Shown piece after piece: positions 19,131 through 27,648 of a DNA stretch of 64,000 bases. This DNA is from Phaeovulum veldkampii DSM 11550. GTDB taxonomy: Bacteria; Pseudomonadota; Alphaproteobacteria; Rhodobacterales; Rhodobacteraceae. The notes beneath the pieces were generated by a model. It saw only the letters and a program-made list of their open reading frames with translations, had not been told where the DNA came from and made no database searches. The DNA lies in contig NZ_PZKF01000011.1 in NCBI RefSeq assembly GCF_003034995.1, forward strand, positions 1 through 64,000. The letters run 5' to 3'. Position numbers and translations under genes: made by a program. Position 1 is the first letter of the stretch, and each line of letters opens with the position of its first letter.

Positions 19131-20276
19131 TCACCCCTTCATTCCATCCCAAAAGGTTTTGACCTTCTTGAAGAACGACGCAGTTTCCGGGTTGTTTTCG
19201 GCCTCGATCTTTTCGAATTCGCGCAGCAGTTCCTTTTGCCGCGTGGTCAGGTTGACCGGCGTTTCCACCGCCAGTTCAATCAGCATGTCACCCGCACCAC
19301 CGCCACGCAGCGCCGGCATCCCCTTGCCGCGCAGCCGCATCTGGCGCCCCGACTGGCTGCCCGCCGGAATTTTTACACGGCTTCGGCCGCCGTCGATCGT
19401 AGGCACCTCGACCTCGCCGCCCAGCGCCGCCGAGGCCATGCTGACCGGCACGCGACAGAACAGCATCAGCCCGTCGCGCTGAAAGATCGCGTGCTCCTTC
19501 ACCTCAATGAAGATGTAAAGATCGCCCGCAGGCCCGCCGCGCAGACCCGGTTCGCCCTCGCCTGCCAGCCGGATGCGGGTGCCGGTTTCCACCCCCGCCG
19601 GGATATTGACCGACAAGGTGCGCTCTTTCTCAACGCGGCCCGCACCGTGGCAGACACGGCAGGGGTTCTTGACGACCTGACCTGCGCCATTGCAGGTCGG
19701 GCAGGTCCGCTCCACGGTGAAAAAGCCGTTCTGCGCCCGCACCTTGCCCAGCCCCGAACAGGTCGGGCAGGAAACCGGCTCTGCGCCGCCCTCGGCGCCC
19801 GTGCCGTTGCAGGCCGTGCAGGCCACCGATCCGGGCACGGTGATGGTTTTCTGCACCCCCGCAAAGGCATCTTCCAGCGCGATACGCAGGTTGTAGCGCA
19901 GGTCCGACCCGCGGCTGGCACGGGATCGCCCGCCGCCAGCACGGCCGCCCACGAAATCGCCGAACAGATCCTCGAACACATCCGAGAAGGCCGACGCAAA
20001 ATCGCCCTGCCCAGCATAGCCGCCACGCGGCCCGCCGCCCCCCATGCCACCCTCAAAGGCAGCGTGGCCATAGCGGTCATAGGCGGCCTTGCGGGTATCG
20101 TCCTTCAGCACATCATAGGCCTCGTTCACTTCCTTGAACTGGGCCTCGGCGTCGGGGTTGTCCTGATTGCGGTCGGGGTGAAGCTCTTTGGCCTTGGTCC
20201 GATAGGCCTTTTTGATCTCGTCGGCCGAAGCGCCACGCGCCACGCCCAGAACCTCGTAGAAATCACGCTTTGCCAT
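19131..20276 (-). CDS. dnaJ: Chaperone DnaJ (Hsp40)
   Basis: Stimulates DnaK ATPase. Seen: J domain with HPD in ELHPDRNQ near residue 33, a Gly/Phe-rich linker ([11 protein letters not shown]), four zinc motifs [24 protein letters not shown] and CRVCHGAG at about 145-205, and the C-terminal substrate domains. About 381 residues from the ATG at 20276 ([11 protein letters not shown]). Follows dnaK by 72 bp; that gap contains two direct copies of GGACCGGCCC (around 20304 and 20326). Confidence 0.98.
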   Translation of the reverse strand: MAKRDFYEVLGVARGASADEIKKAYRTKAKELHPDRNQDNPDAEAQFKEVNEAYDVLKDDTRKAAYDRYGHAAFEGGMGGGGPRGGYAGQGDFASAFSDVFEDLFGDFVGGRAGGGRSRASRGSDLRYNLRIALEDAFAGVQKTITVPGSVACTACNGTGAEGGAEPVSCPTCSGLGKVRAQNGFFTVERTCPTCNGAGQVVKNPCRVCHGAGRVEKERTLSVNIPAGVETGTRIRLAGEGEPGLRGGPAGDLYIFIEVKEHAIFQRDGLMLFCRVPVSMASAALGGEVEVPTIDGGRSRVKIPAGSQSGRQMRLRGKGMPALRGGGAGDMLIELAVETPVNLTTRQKELLREFEKIEAENNPETASFFKKVKTFWDGMKG

Positions 20277-20348
20277 GTTGCACCCCCTTGGCCCAACGCA
20301 AGGACCGGCCCGCAGCATTGCGCGGACCGGCCCCCGAGGTTGCTGCGC

Positions 20349-22256
20349 TTATTTGCGCTTGTTCTCGCCCAGATCTTCGAAATCGGCATCGACGATGTCA
20401 TCGTCCACGCCGCGGGGCGCGTCATCCTCGGCGCCGCCAGACTGGGCCGCCTGCGCCTTGTAAATCGCCTCACCCAGCTTCATCGCCGCGTCAGTCAGGT
20501 TCTGGATACCACCCTTGATCTTGCCGGCATCGTCGGTTTTCAGCGCCTCTTCCAGCGCGTTCATCGCCAGTTCGATCACCTCGACCGTGGAACCATCCAC
20601 CTTGTCGCCATGCTCTTCCAGCGATTTCCTGGTCGAGTGCAGCAGGCTTTCAGCCTGGTTGCGGGTTTCGACCAGATCCTTGCGCGCCTTGTCGGCTTCG
20701 GCATTCGCCTCGGCGTCCTTGACCATCTTTTCGATCTCGTCGTCGGTCAGCCCGCCCGAGGCCTGGATCGTGATGTTCTGGCTCTTGCCGGTACCCTTGT
20801 CCTTGGCCGAAACCGAGACGATGCCGTTCGCGTCGATGTCGAAGGTGACCTCGATCTGCGGCATCCCGCGCGGGGCGGGCGGGATGTCTTCAAGGTTGAA
20901 CATGCCCAGCATCTTGTTATCGGCGGCCATCTCGCGCTCGCCCTGGAACACGCGGATCGTCACCGCGTTCTGGTTGTCTTCGGCGGTCGAGAAGATCTGG
21001 CTTTTCTTGGTCGGGATCGTGGTGTTGCGGTCGATCAGCCGGGTGAACACGCCGCCCAGCGTTTCGATACCAAGGCTCAGCGGCGTCACGTCGAGCAGGA
21101 CCACATCCTTCACGTCGCCTTGCAGCACCCCCGCCTGAATGGCCGCGCCCAGCGCAACCACCTCGTCAGGGTTCACACCTTTGTGCGGTTCCTTGCCGAA
21201 GAAGTTGGTCACCTCTTCCACCACTTTCGGCATACGGGTCATGCCGCCGACCAGAACCACCTCGTCGATGTCGCCTTTCGACAGGCCCGCATCCTTCAGC
21301 GCCGCGGCGCAGGGCTTCAGGCTTGCCTTGATCAGGTCGGCGACAAGGCTTTCCAGCTTGGCGCGGGTCAGCTTCATCACCATGTGCAGCGGCGTGCCCG
21401 ACTGCGCGTTCATGCTGATGAACGGCTGGTTGATTTCGGTCTGCTGGCTGGAGGACAGCTCGATCTTGGCCTTTTCTGCCGCCTCTTTCAGGCGCTGAAG
21501 CGCCATCTTGTCCTTGGTCAGGTCAACGCCATGCTCTTTCTTGAACTCGTCCGCCAGATAGTTGACGATCCGCATGTCAAAGTCTTCGCCACCCAGAAAG
21601 GTGTCGCCGTTCGTGGATTTCACCTCGAACAGACCGTCGTCGATCTCCAGAATGGTGATGTCAAAGGTGCCGCCGCCAAGGTCATAGACCGCGATGGTTT
21701 TCGATTCTTTCTTGTCCAGGCCATAGGCCAGCGCTGCCGCGGTGGGTTCGTTGATGATACGCAGAACCTCAAGGCCCGCGATCTTGCCCGCGTCCTTGGT
21801 CGCCTGACGCTGGGCGTCGTTGAAATAGGCCGGAACAGTGATGACAGCCTGCGTGACGGCCTCGCCCAGATAGCTTTCGGCGGTTTCCTTCATCTTTTGC
21901 AGGATCACGGCCGAAACCTGCGCGGGGCTGAATTTTTCGCCCCTCACCTCGACCCAGGCATCGCCGTTGCCGCCGTCGACGATCGAATAAGGCACCAGCT
22001 TGCGGTCTTTTTCCACCTCGGCATCTGTCACGCGACGACCGATCAGGCGTTTGACGGCGAAAATCGTATTGGTCGGGTTCGTCACCGCCTGCCGTTTGGC
22101 GGGCTGGCCGACGAGACGCTCGTTATCGGTGTAAGCAACGATCGAGGGCGTCGTGCGCGCCCCTTCGGAATTCTCGATCACCCGCGGCTGGGCCCCGTCC
22201 ATGATGGCGACGCAGCTGTTCGTGGTCCCCAGGTCGATGCCGATGACTTTGGCCAT
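20349..22256 (-). CDS. dnaK: Chaperone DnaK (Hsp70)
   Basis: Major ATP-dependent folding chaperone, 635 residues. Seen: [16 protein letters not shown] at the N-terminus, [30 protein letters not shown], and the C-terminal substrate-binding and lid domains ending in acidic [11 protein letters not shown]. First gene of dnaK-dnaJ, under an RpoH-type promoter about 117 bp upstream. Confidence 0.99.
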   Translation of the reverse strand: MAKVIGIDLGTTNSCVAIMDGAQPRVIENSEGARTTPSIVAYTDNERLVGQPAKRQAVTNPTNTIFAVKRLIGRRVTDAEVEKDRKLVPYSIVDGGNGDAWVEVRGEKFSPAQVSAVILQKMKETAESYLGEAVTQAVITVPAYFNDAQRQATKDAGKIAGLEVLRIINEPTAAALAYGLDKKESKTIAVYDLGGGTFDITILEIDDGLFEVKSTNGDTFLGGEDFDMRIVNYLADEFKKEHGVDLTKDKMALQRLKEAAEKAKIELSSSQQTEINQPFISMNAQSGTPLHMVMKLTRAKLESLVADLIKASLKPCAAALKDAGLSKGDIDEVVLVGGMTRMPKVVEEVTNFFGKEPHKGVNPDEVVALGAAIQAGVLQGDVKDVVLLDVTPLSLGIETLGGVFTRLIDRNTTIPTKKSQIFSTAEDNQNAVTIRVFQGEREMAADNKMLGMFNLEDIPPAPRGMPQIEVTFDIDANGIVSVSAKDKGTGKSQNITIQASGGLTDDEIEKMVKDAEANAEADKARKDLVETRNQAESLLHSTRKSLEEHGDKVDGSTVEVIELAMNALEEALKTDDAGKIKGGIQNLTDAAMKLGEAIYKAQAAQSGGAEDDAPRGVDDDIVDADFEDLGENKRK

Positions 22257-22372
22257 GATATACCCTCTTCTTGGCGATATGGTGGACGACAGGCCCGAAC
22301 ACGGCCCCTGCCCTCCGATCCCAGGTTTTCAACTTCTCCCGGCGCGGGGGCCTGCCCCGTCCGGCTTCTGGG

Positions 22373-22404
22373 CGTATATAAGGAGGGGTCTTGCACCCTG
22401 CAAG
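22373..22404 (-). promoter_or_regulatory. RpoH (sigma-32) heat-shock promoter of dnaK
   Basis: On the minus strand CTTG (22404-22401), 18-nt spacer, CTTATATACG (22382-22373). This fits the alphaproteobacterial sigma-32 consensus CTTG-N17/18-CYTATNTNNG at every fixed position. It would start transcription near 22366, giving a 5' leader of about 110 nt before dnaK. It sits directly against the divergent alkB start region. No CIRCE inverted repeat was seen. Confidence 0.8.
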
Positions 22405-22420
22405 CCGCGCAGGAAAACGA

Positions 22421-23068
22421 ATGACAGAGGAAAAGATGGAATCTGCGTCAGGTCGCACAGATCGCCCGCCGCCGCGCGATATTCGGGGGTTTCGGCATTA
22501 TCCGGGCTGGCTGACCGTCGACGAACAGCGCGCGCTGCTGACCGATCTGCGTGGCGTTGCCGCCGCGGCGCCCTTGTTTTCGCCCGTTACCCCCTCGGGT
22601 CGGGCGATGAGCGTCAAGATGACCTCGGCGGGCGATTTCGGCTGGGTGTCGGACCGACACGGCTATCGCTACGCCCCGCGCCATCCGGCAGGCGGCGCCT
22701 GGCCCCCGATCCCGCCGCAAGTTCTGGAAATCTGGCAGGCTGTGGCGGGGACGACGCGGGCACCGGAATGCTGCCTCGTGAACTATTACCCCGAGGGTGC
22801 GAGGATGGGCCTGCACCAGGACCGTGACGAGGCCGATTTCACCCTGCCGGTTGTGTCGATCTCGCTGGGCGATGACGCGCTGTTCCGGATCGGCAACCTG
22901 ACCCGCGGCGGCGGCACGCAAAGCCTGTGGCTGCGGTCGGGCGATGTGCTGGTGATGGGCGGGGCCGCGCGGCTGCGGTTTCATGGCGTGGACCGGGTGG
23001 CTTTTGGCAGCTCGCACCTGCTGCCGCAGGGCGGGCGGCTTAGCCTGACGCTGCGAGTCGTGACCTGA
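22421..23068 (+). CDS. alkB: Alpha-ketoglutarate-dependent dioxygenase AlkB (DNA repair)
   Basis: Fe(II)/2OG dioxygenase that demethylates alkylated bases in DNA or RNA. Seen: NYYPEGARMGLHQDRDEADF with the iron-binding HxD, the distal His in RFHGVDRV, and the 2OG-binding Arg pair in RLSLTLR at the C-terminus; WLRSGDVLVMGG is typical. About 215 residues from the ATG at 22421 with AGGAAA before it; an in-frame ATG at 22436 with AGAGGAAAAG is the alternative. Divergent from dnaK. Confidence 0.92.
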   Translation: MTEEKMESASGRTDRPPPRDIRGFRHYPGWLTVDEQRALLTDLRGVAAAAPLFSPVTPSGRAMSVKMTSAGDFGWVSDRHGYRYAPRHPAGGAWPPIPPQVLEIWQAVAGTTRAPECCLVNYYPEGARMGLHQDRDEADFTLPVVSISLGDDALFRIGNLTRGGGTQSLWLRSGDVLVMGGAARLRFHGVDRVAFGSSHLLPQGGRLSLTLRVVT

Positions 23069-23074
23069 GGTCGG

Positions 23075-23896
23075 TCAGCGCCGCGCGCCCCAACTGAGCG
23101 AGGCGTTGCGGCGGGTGTAGAATTCGCCCATCAGGCCCAGCATAAGGAAGGTAAGCCCGACATAGACCGGATAGGATATCGACGAAAAATGCGGGTTGTA
23201 GTTGATGAAGGTGAACCCGCGCGCCTGATCTATGGTGTGAAACAGCGGGTGCCAGTCGAACAGCGCCAGCATCTTGGCCCCCAGCGTATTGGCCAGAAAC
23301 ATCTTGCCCGAGGCAAACATGCTGGCCCGCCGATACAGCAGCGAGGCCAGGTTAACCACATCCGGTATCCACGGCTGCAAGGCCAGAAAGACCATGCCGA
23401 TCGACACACCGGTAAACCACGACAACAACACCATGCCCACCGCCCCGGCCGGATTCTCGATCTCGATCGGGGTAAAGGCGGCGTGGTAGATATACAGCAC
23501 CACCGCCATTGACAGGATCTGTTGATACAGCGCGGCGAATGCCGAAGATGCGACGGCAACCATGGTGTTCATCGGCGCGTGTTTCATCATCGCCGATGTC
23601 GGCCCTTCGGCCCCCATCACCGCGCTGACGGCCTTGACATGGGTCATGAACAGCAAGACGCCGCTCATGATATAGAGCAGGAAATCGCCGCGAATGGCGA
23701 TCTGGCGCAGGCCGATCATGGTCATCATGAAATAGAACACCCCGACCATCACCAGGGTCTGGAGAATGTTCATCACAAGGCCGATCACCGCATTGCCATG
23801 GCCCTTGCGGACCGAGCGGACGGTGGAGTGAAAAAGCAGTTCCAGAAACTCGAACCCGAGGCTGATCGTGCCGGTGCTGCGATGCGGCTTGAACAT
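23075..23896 (-). CDS. ABC-2 type polysaccharide export permease (KpsM/Wzm-like)
   Basis: Integral membrane protein of about 273 residues with six hydrophobic segments and a short cytosolic N-terminus (FKPHRSTGTISLGFEFLELL). The ending VYVGLTFLMLGLMGEFYTRR is typical of capsule/O-antigen ABC permeases. No partner ATPase (KpsT/Wzt) is in this window, so it must work with a distant one. Neighbouring cysQ-kdsB and exopolysaccharide genes fit a surface-polymer role. Confidence 0.75.
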   Translation of the reverse strand: MFKPHRSTGTISLGFEFLELLFHSTVRSVRKGHGNAVIGLVMNILQTLVMVGVFYFMMTMIGLRQIAIRGDFLLYIMSGVLLFMTHVKAVSAVMGAEGPTSAMMKHAPMNTMVAVASSAFAALYQQILSMAVVLYIYHAAFTPIEIENPAGAVGMVLLSWFTGVSIGMVFLALQPWIPDVVNLASLLYRRASMFASGKMFLANTLGAKMLALFDWHPLFHTIDQARGFTFINYNPHFSSISYPVYVGLTFLMLGLMGEFYTRRNASLSWGARR

Positions 23897-24024
23897 GTTG
23901 CGCCCTGCGTGACCCCGCTGCCCGGTATCGGCAGGAAATCTTGCCGTTTCGTTGACGGCGCATCATAAGGGGGCGGGGCCTTCGGATCAATCCGGCAGCG
24001 CCCGCCACGAAAGGAGCCTGCACG

Positions 24025-24819
24025 ATGGACCTTGACCGTCTTGTTGCCGTGATGCGCCGCCTTGCGCTAGAGGCGGGCGACCGGATCATGCAGATTTATG
24101 CCAGCCCCGATTTCGAGGTGCGCGCCAAATCCGATGCCAGCCCCGTCACCGCGGCTGACGAGGCCGCTGATGCGCTGATTTCGGCGGGTCTGCGCGCAGC
24201 CTTTCCCGATCTGGCGATGATCACCGAGGAACAGGCCGCCAGCCACGGGCAACAGGCGCAAACCTTTCTGATTGTCGATCCGCTGGACGGCACCAAGGAA
24301 TTTGTGCAGCGCCGCGGCGATTTCACCGTCAACATTGCGTACGTCGAAAACGGCGTGCCGCTGCGCGGGGTGGTCTATGCGCCCGCCAAGGGGCGGCTCT
24401 TTTACACGCTTGGCGATGGTCGCGCGGTCGAGGAAACCGGTCCCTTCGACAAGGAAACCCCCGGCGATCAGCGGCCCATCACTGTATCGGTGCCAGACAA
24501 CCGGGCGCTGATGGTCGTGGCTTCGAAATCGCACCGAGATCAGGCAACCGACGATTACATCGCCCGCTATGGCGTGCGCGACATGACCAGCGCGGGATCG
24601 TCGCTGAAATTCTGCCTTGTGGCGACGGGCGAGGCCGACCTTTACCCCCGGCTTGGCCGGACAATGGAATGGGATACTGCGGCGGGCGATGCCGTGCTGC
24701 GCGGCGCGGGCGGGCAGGTGGTGCGGCTTGATGACCACACCCCCCTGACCTATGGAAAACCGGGCTATGCAAACCCCTTCTTCATCGCCTACGCCCCCGG
24801 CGTTCTTCTGGTGAAATGA
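24025..24819 (+). CDS. cysQ: 3'(2'),5'-bisphosphate nucleotidase
   Basis: Inositol-monophosphatase-fold enzyme that converts PAP to AMP during sulfate assimilation. Metal-binding motifs: ITEE (about residue 72), DPLDGTKEF (about 88-96) and MEWDTAAGD (about 213-221). About 264 residues; the ATG at 24025 follows AAAGGAG. Overlaps kdsB by ATGA, heading a coupled cysQ-kdsB-GT2 run. Confidence 0.93.
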   Translation: MDLDRLVAVMRRLALEAGDRIMQIYASPDFEVRAKSDASPVTAADEAADALISAGLRAAFPDLAMITEEQAASHGQQAQTFLIVDPLDGTKEFVQRRGDFTVNIAYVENGVPLRGVVYAPAKGRLFYTLGDGRAVEETGPFDKETPGDQRPITVSVPDNRALMVVASKSHRDQATDDYIARYGVRDMTSAGSSLKFCLVATGEADLYPRLGRTMEWDTAAGDAVLRGAGGQVVRLDDHTPLTYGKPGYANPFFIAYAPGVLLVK

Positions 24820-25619
24820 TGTCGGTTCTGATCGTCATTCCGGCGCGCTATGCCTCCAGCCGCTATCCGGCCAAACCGCTGGTGGCGCTGCGCGGCGCGA
24901 CCGGGCAGGCCAAGACCCTGATCCAGCGCAGTTGGGAGGCCGCGCTGGCCGTGCAGGGCGTGGCGCGCGTGGTGGTGGCCACCGATGACGACCGCATCCG
25001 CGACCATGCCCAGGGCTTTGGCGCCGAGGTGGTGATGACCGCCACCACCTGCCAGAACGGCACCGAACGCTGCGCCGAGGCGGTGGCACGACTGGGCGGC
25101 GGATTTGACATCGTGGTGAACCTGCAAGGCGACGCGCCGCTGACCCCGCCATGGTTCATCGAGGCGCTGGTGGCGGGTCTGCGCGCCGATCCGGGCGCCG
25201 AGATCGCCACCCCCGTGCTGCGCTGCGAGGGCGCGATGCTGGCGGCCCTGCTGGCCGACCGGCGCGCGGGCCGCGTGGGTGGCACCACCGCAGTCTTCGG
25301 GGCCAGGGGGCGTGGGCTGTATTTTTCGAAAGAGGTGATCCCCTTCACCGGCCAGACCTATGGCGCGACGGAACCGACGCCGGTGTTTCACCATGTCGGC
25401 GTCTATGCCTACCGCCCGGCGGCGCTGGCGGCCTATCCGGGCTGGCCGGTCGGGCCGCTGGAAACCCTTGAGGGGCTGGAACAACTGCGCTTTCTGGAGA
25501 ATGGCCGCGCCGTCCTGTGTGTCGAGGTCGAGGCCCGCGGCCGCCAGTTCTGGGAACTGAACAACCCCGCCGATGTGCCGCGGATCGAGGCGATGATGGC
25601 CGAGATGGGCCTTGCATGA
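24816..25619 (+). CDS. kdsB: 3-deoxy-manno-octulosonate cytidylyltransferase
   Basis: Activates Kdo as CMP-Kdo for LPS inner core or capsule. Seen: IVIPARYASSRYPAKPL nucleotide-binding start, VVVATDDDRI, GTERCAEAV, NLQGDAPL and HHVGVYAYRPAAL. About 267 residues. The start ATGATG overlaps the cysQ stop, and the 3' end overlaps the glycosyltransferase by ATGA. Its link to a glycosyltransferase rather than a core LPS locus suggests a Kdo-containing capsule copy, but this is inference. Confidence 0.93.
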   Translation: MMSVLIVIPARYASSRYPAKPLVALRGATGQAKTLIQRSWEAALAVQGVARVVVATDDDRIRDHAQGFGAEVVMTATTCQNGTERCAEAVARLGGGFDIVVNLQGDAPLTPPWFIEALVAGLRADPGAEIATPVLRCEGAMLAALLADRRAGRVGGTTAVFGARGRGLYFSKEVIPFTGQTYGATEPTPVFHHVGVYAYRPAALAAYPGWPVGPLETLEGLEQLRFLENGRAVLCVEVEARGRQFWELNNPADVPRIEAMMAEMGLA

Positions 25620-26872
25620 CCACAGGGTCGGTGCCCCGCACCAGCCTGATCATCACCTCGCGCCACCGGCCTGACGCGCTTGCGCGGTGCTTGCTGGCGG
25701 TGGCACAACTCGATCACTCCGACTTTGAGCTGATCGTGGTCACAGACCCCGCGGGCTTGGCGCAGGCTCAGGGTCTGGCGGTCAAGCGTGTGGCCTTTGA
25801 CGTCGCCAATATCTCGGCCGCGCGCAATGCCGGGCTGGCCGTGGCGGCGGGACAGGTGGTGGCGTTTCTGGATGACGATGCCGTGCCGGAACCAAGCTGG
25901 CTGTCGCATCTGACCCGCCCCTTTGCCGCACCCGAGGTGGCGGCGGCGGGCGGGGCCGTGCGCGGCCCCGACGGCATCGGTTATCAGTGGCGGGCCGGCC
26001 TGACCGATGCCTGGGCCGAAATCACACCGCTGCCCCTTGCGGGCCTTGCCCCCAGCCTGCCCACCGCCCCGCCCGGCAGGGCTGTGGCCACAATGGGCAC
26101 CAACTGCGCCTTTCGCCGCGATCTGCTGGCAGGGCTGGGCGGGTTTGACCCGGCCTACCGGTATTTTCTGGATGAAACCGATGTGAACTGGCGGCTCGCG
26201 GCCGCGGGGCACACCACTGCAATCGTGCCGATGGCACAGGTTCACCACCGCCTTGCCGCCTCGGCGCTGCGGCGGGCGGACAGGGTGCCATGCAGCCTGC
26301 ATGACATCGGCGCCTCGACCGCCGTGTTCTGGCGCCGCCATGCGGGCGGGCCGGCGGCCGCTGCGCTGGCACGGTTGCGCACGCGCGAACGGGCGCGGCT
26401 GGTGCGGCACATGCTGGCCGCCCGGCTGGAGCCGCGCGACGTGGCCCGCCTGATGCGCACACTGGAGGACGGGCTGGCCGAGGGGGCGCTGCGCCCCTTG
26501 GCCAAGCTGGCACCAATCGGCCCCCCGACGTTGCCGTTCCTGCGCTTTCCCGCCGGGCCGCGCCCCGGGCGGGTGCTGGCCGGGCGCCCGTGGCAGGCCC
26601 AGCGCCTGCGCGCCCGCGCAGCGGCAGCCCTGGCCGCGGGCGAGATCGTGACCCTGTTCCTGTTCAGCCCCGATGCCCGCCCGCATCAGATGTGCTTTAC
26701 CGACGCGGGCATCTGGGAACAGACCGGCGGCCTGTGGGGTCGGGCCGGGCCGGGCGGCCCCCGGCTGCACCCCGGCAGCTTCGCCGCACGGCTGGCGCCG
26801 AAACGGAGCGGCTGGCCGGGCTGCGCCCCATGTAAGGGGCCACGGCCAGGCCCCGCGAAAATACAACCTTGA
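25616..26872 (+). CDS. Family 2 glycosyltransferase with C-terminal extension
   Basis: GT-A fold: SLIITSRHRPDALARCL at the N-terminus, NISAARNAGLAVAAGQ, the DxD-type FLDDDAVPEPSWL (about 85-97), and FLDETDVNWRL in the acceptor region. The catalytic domain covers about 1-250; the remaining 170 residues are Ala/Arg/Pro-rich and unlike standard GT2 tails, ending in a Gly/Pro-rich stretch. Sugar specificity is unknown. It overlaps kdsB by 4 bp; its stop codon lies inside the palindromic motif at 26861-26879. Confidence 0.85.
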   Translation: MTTGSVPRTSLIITSRHRPDALARCLLAVAQLDHSDFELIVVTDPAGLAQAQGLAVKRVAFDVANISAARNAGLAVAAGQVVAFLDDDAVPEPSWLSHLTRPFAAPEVAAAGGAVRGPDGIGYQWRAGLTDAWAEITPLPLAGLAPSLPTAPPGRAVATMGTNCAFRRDLLAGLGGFDPAYRYFLDETDVNWRLAAAGHTTAIVPMAQVHHRLAASALRRADRVPCSLHDIGASTAVFWRRHAGGPAAAALARLRTRERARLVRHMLAARLEPRDVARLMRTLEDGLAEGALRPLAKLAPIGPPTLPFLRFPAGPRPGRVLAGRPWQAQRLRARAAAALAAGEIVTLFLFSPDARPHQMCFTDAGIWEQTGGLWGRAGPGGPRLHPGSFAARLAPKRSGWPGCAPCKGPRPGPAKIQP

Positions 26873-26879
26873 GTTGTCA
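26861..26879 (+). promoter_or_regulatory. Shared polysaccharide-locus motif, copy 1
   Basis: ATACAACCTTGAGTTGTCA, containing the palindrome ACAAC-N5-GTTGT. It is 81 bp upstream of the sugar transferase start and overlaps the upstream gene's stop. Two more copies of the pattern occur at 29811 and 31887. Confidence 0.5.
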
Positions 26880-26959
26880 AGGCAAACGATGTAGACATCG
26901 GCTGTGGCCGTGCCGTTTCAATCGCGCCGCGCCGGGCAGTCTTCGCGCAAGGAGGCATC

Positions 26960-27640
26960 ATGACCCTGACCTTCGACGCGTCGCCCGGTGTTGATGATGG
27001 CGCGGCGACCGTCTCGATCCGGGCAAATCGTCACTTCGGGCCGGGCAAGCGGCTGTTCGACATCCTGCTGTGTCTGGTGATCCTGCCGGTGGTAGCACTC
27101 GTGACCACGGTTTTGTGGGCCTTGGTGCGGGCAGATGGCGGCCCCGGCTTTTTCTGCCAAACCCGCGTCGGGCGTGGCGGGCGGCCGTTTCGCTGCTGGA
27201 AATTGCGCAGCATGGCCGTGGATGCCGAGACGCGACTGACCCAGCTTTGCGCAGACGACCCGGCGCTGGCCCGGGAATGGCACAACCGCCAGAAACTTGA
27301 AAACGACCCCCGCGTTACCCGGATCGGCGCTTTTCTGCGCCGCACCAGTCTGGATGAATTGCCCCAGATATGGAACATCCTGCGGGGCGACATGAGCCTT
27401 GTCGGCCCGCGCCCCTTCATGCCCAGCCAGGAACGGCTTTACGCCGAGGCCGGAGGGCGCGCCTATTTCCTGATCCGTCCCGGTGTGACCGGCCCATGGC
27501 AGGTAGATGGCCGCAGCACCACCCGATTTGTCGATCGGGTGCGGTTCGATGAAGGCTATTACGCCAGCGCCTCGGCCCTCACCGATCTGGCGCTGCTGAT
27601 CCGCACCGCAGGCGTGGTGGTGCGGATGACCGGACGCTAA
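26960..27640 (+). CDS. Undecaprenyl-phosphate sugar transferase (ExoY/WcaJ-like)
   Basis: Initiates repeat-unit assembly by moving a sugar-1-phosphate to undecaprenyl phosphate. About 226 residues: one N-terminal membrane segment (about 35-57), then the cytosolic catalytic core with KLRSMAVDAE, TRIGAFLRRTSLDELPQ, MSLVGPRPF and IRPGVTGPWQV, all hallmarks of bacterial sugar transferases. The start has AAGGAGG at ideal spacing. Faces the Wzc-like gene tail to tail. Confidence 0.94.
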   Translation: MTLTFDASPGVDDGAATVSIRANRHFGPGKRLFDILLCLVILPVVALVTTVLWALVRADGGPGFFCQTRVGRGGRPFRCWKLRSMAVDAETRLTQLCADDPALAREWHNRQKLENDPRVTRIGAFLRRTSLDELPQIWNILRGDMSLVGPRPFMPSQERLYAEAGGRAYFLIRPGVTGPWQVDGRSTTRFVDRVRFDEGYYASASALTDLALLIRTAGVVVRMTGR

Positions 27641-27648
27641 GGCGCGTC

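Noticed and set aside
22257-22372. CIRCE-type HrcA operator before dnaK
   Set aside because: No TTAGCACTC-type inverted repeat found; only the sigma-32 type promoter is supported.
19068-22424. Very long plus-strand open frame antisense to dnaK and dnaJ
   Set aside because: It mirrors the codon structure of the well-supported minus-strand genes in GC-rich DNA; no start signal or family motif was seen.
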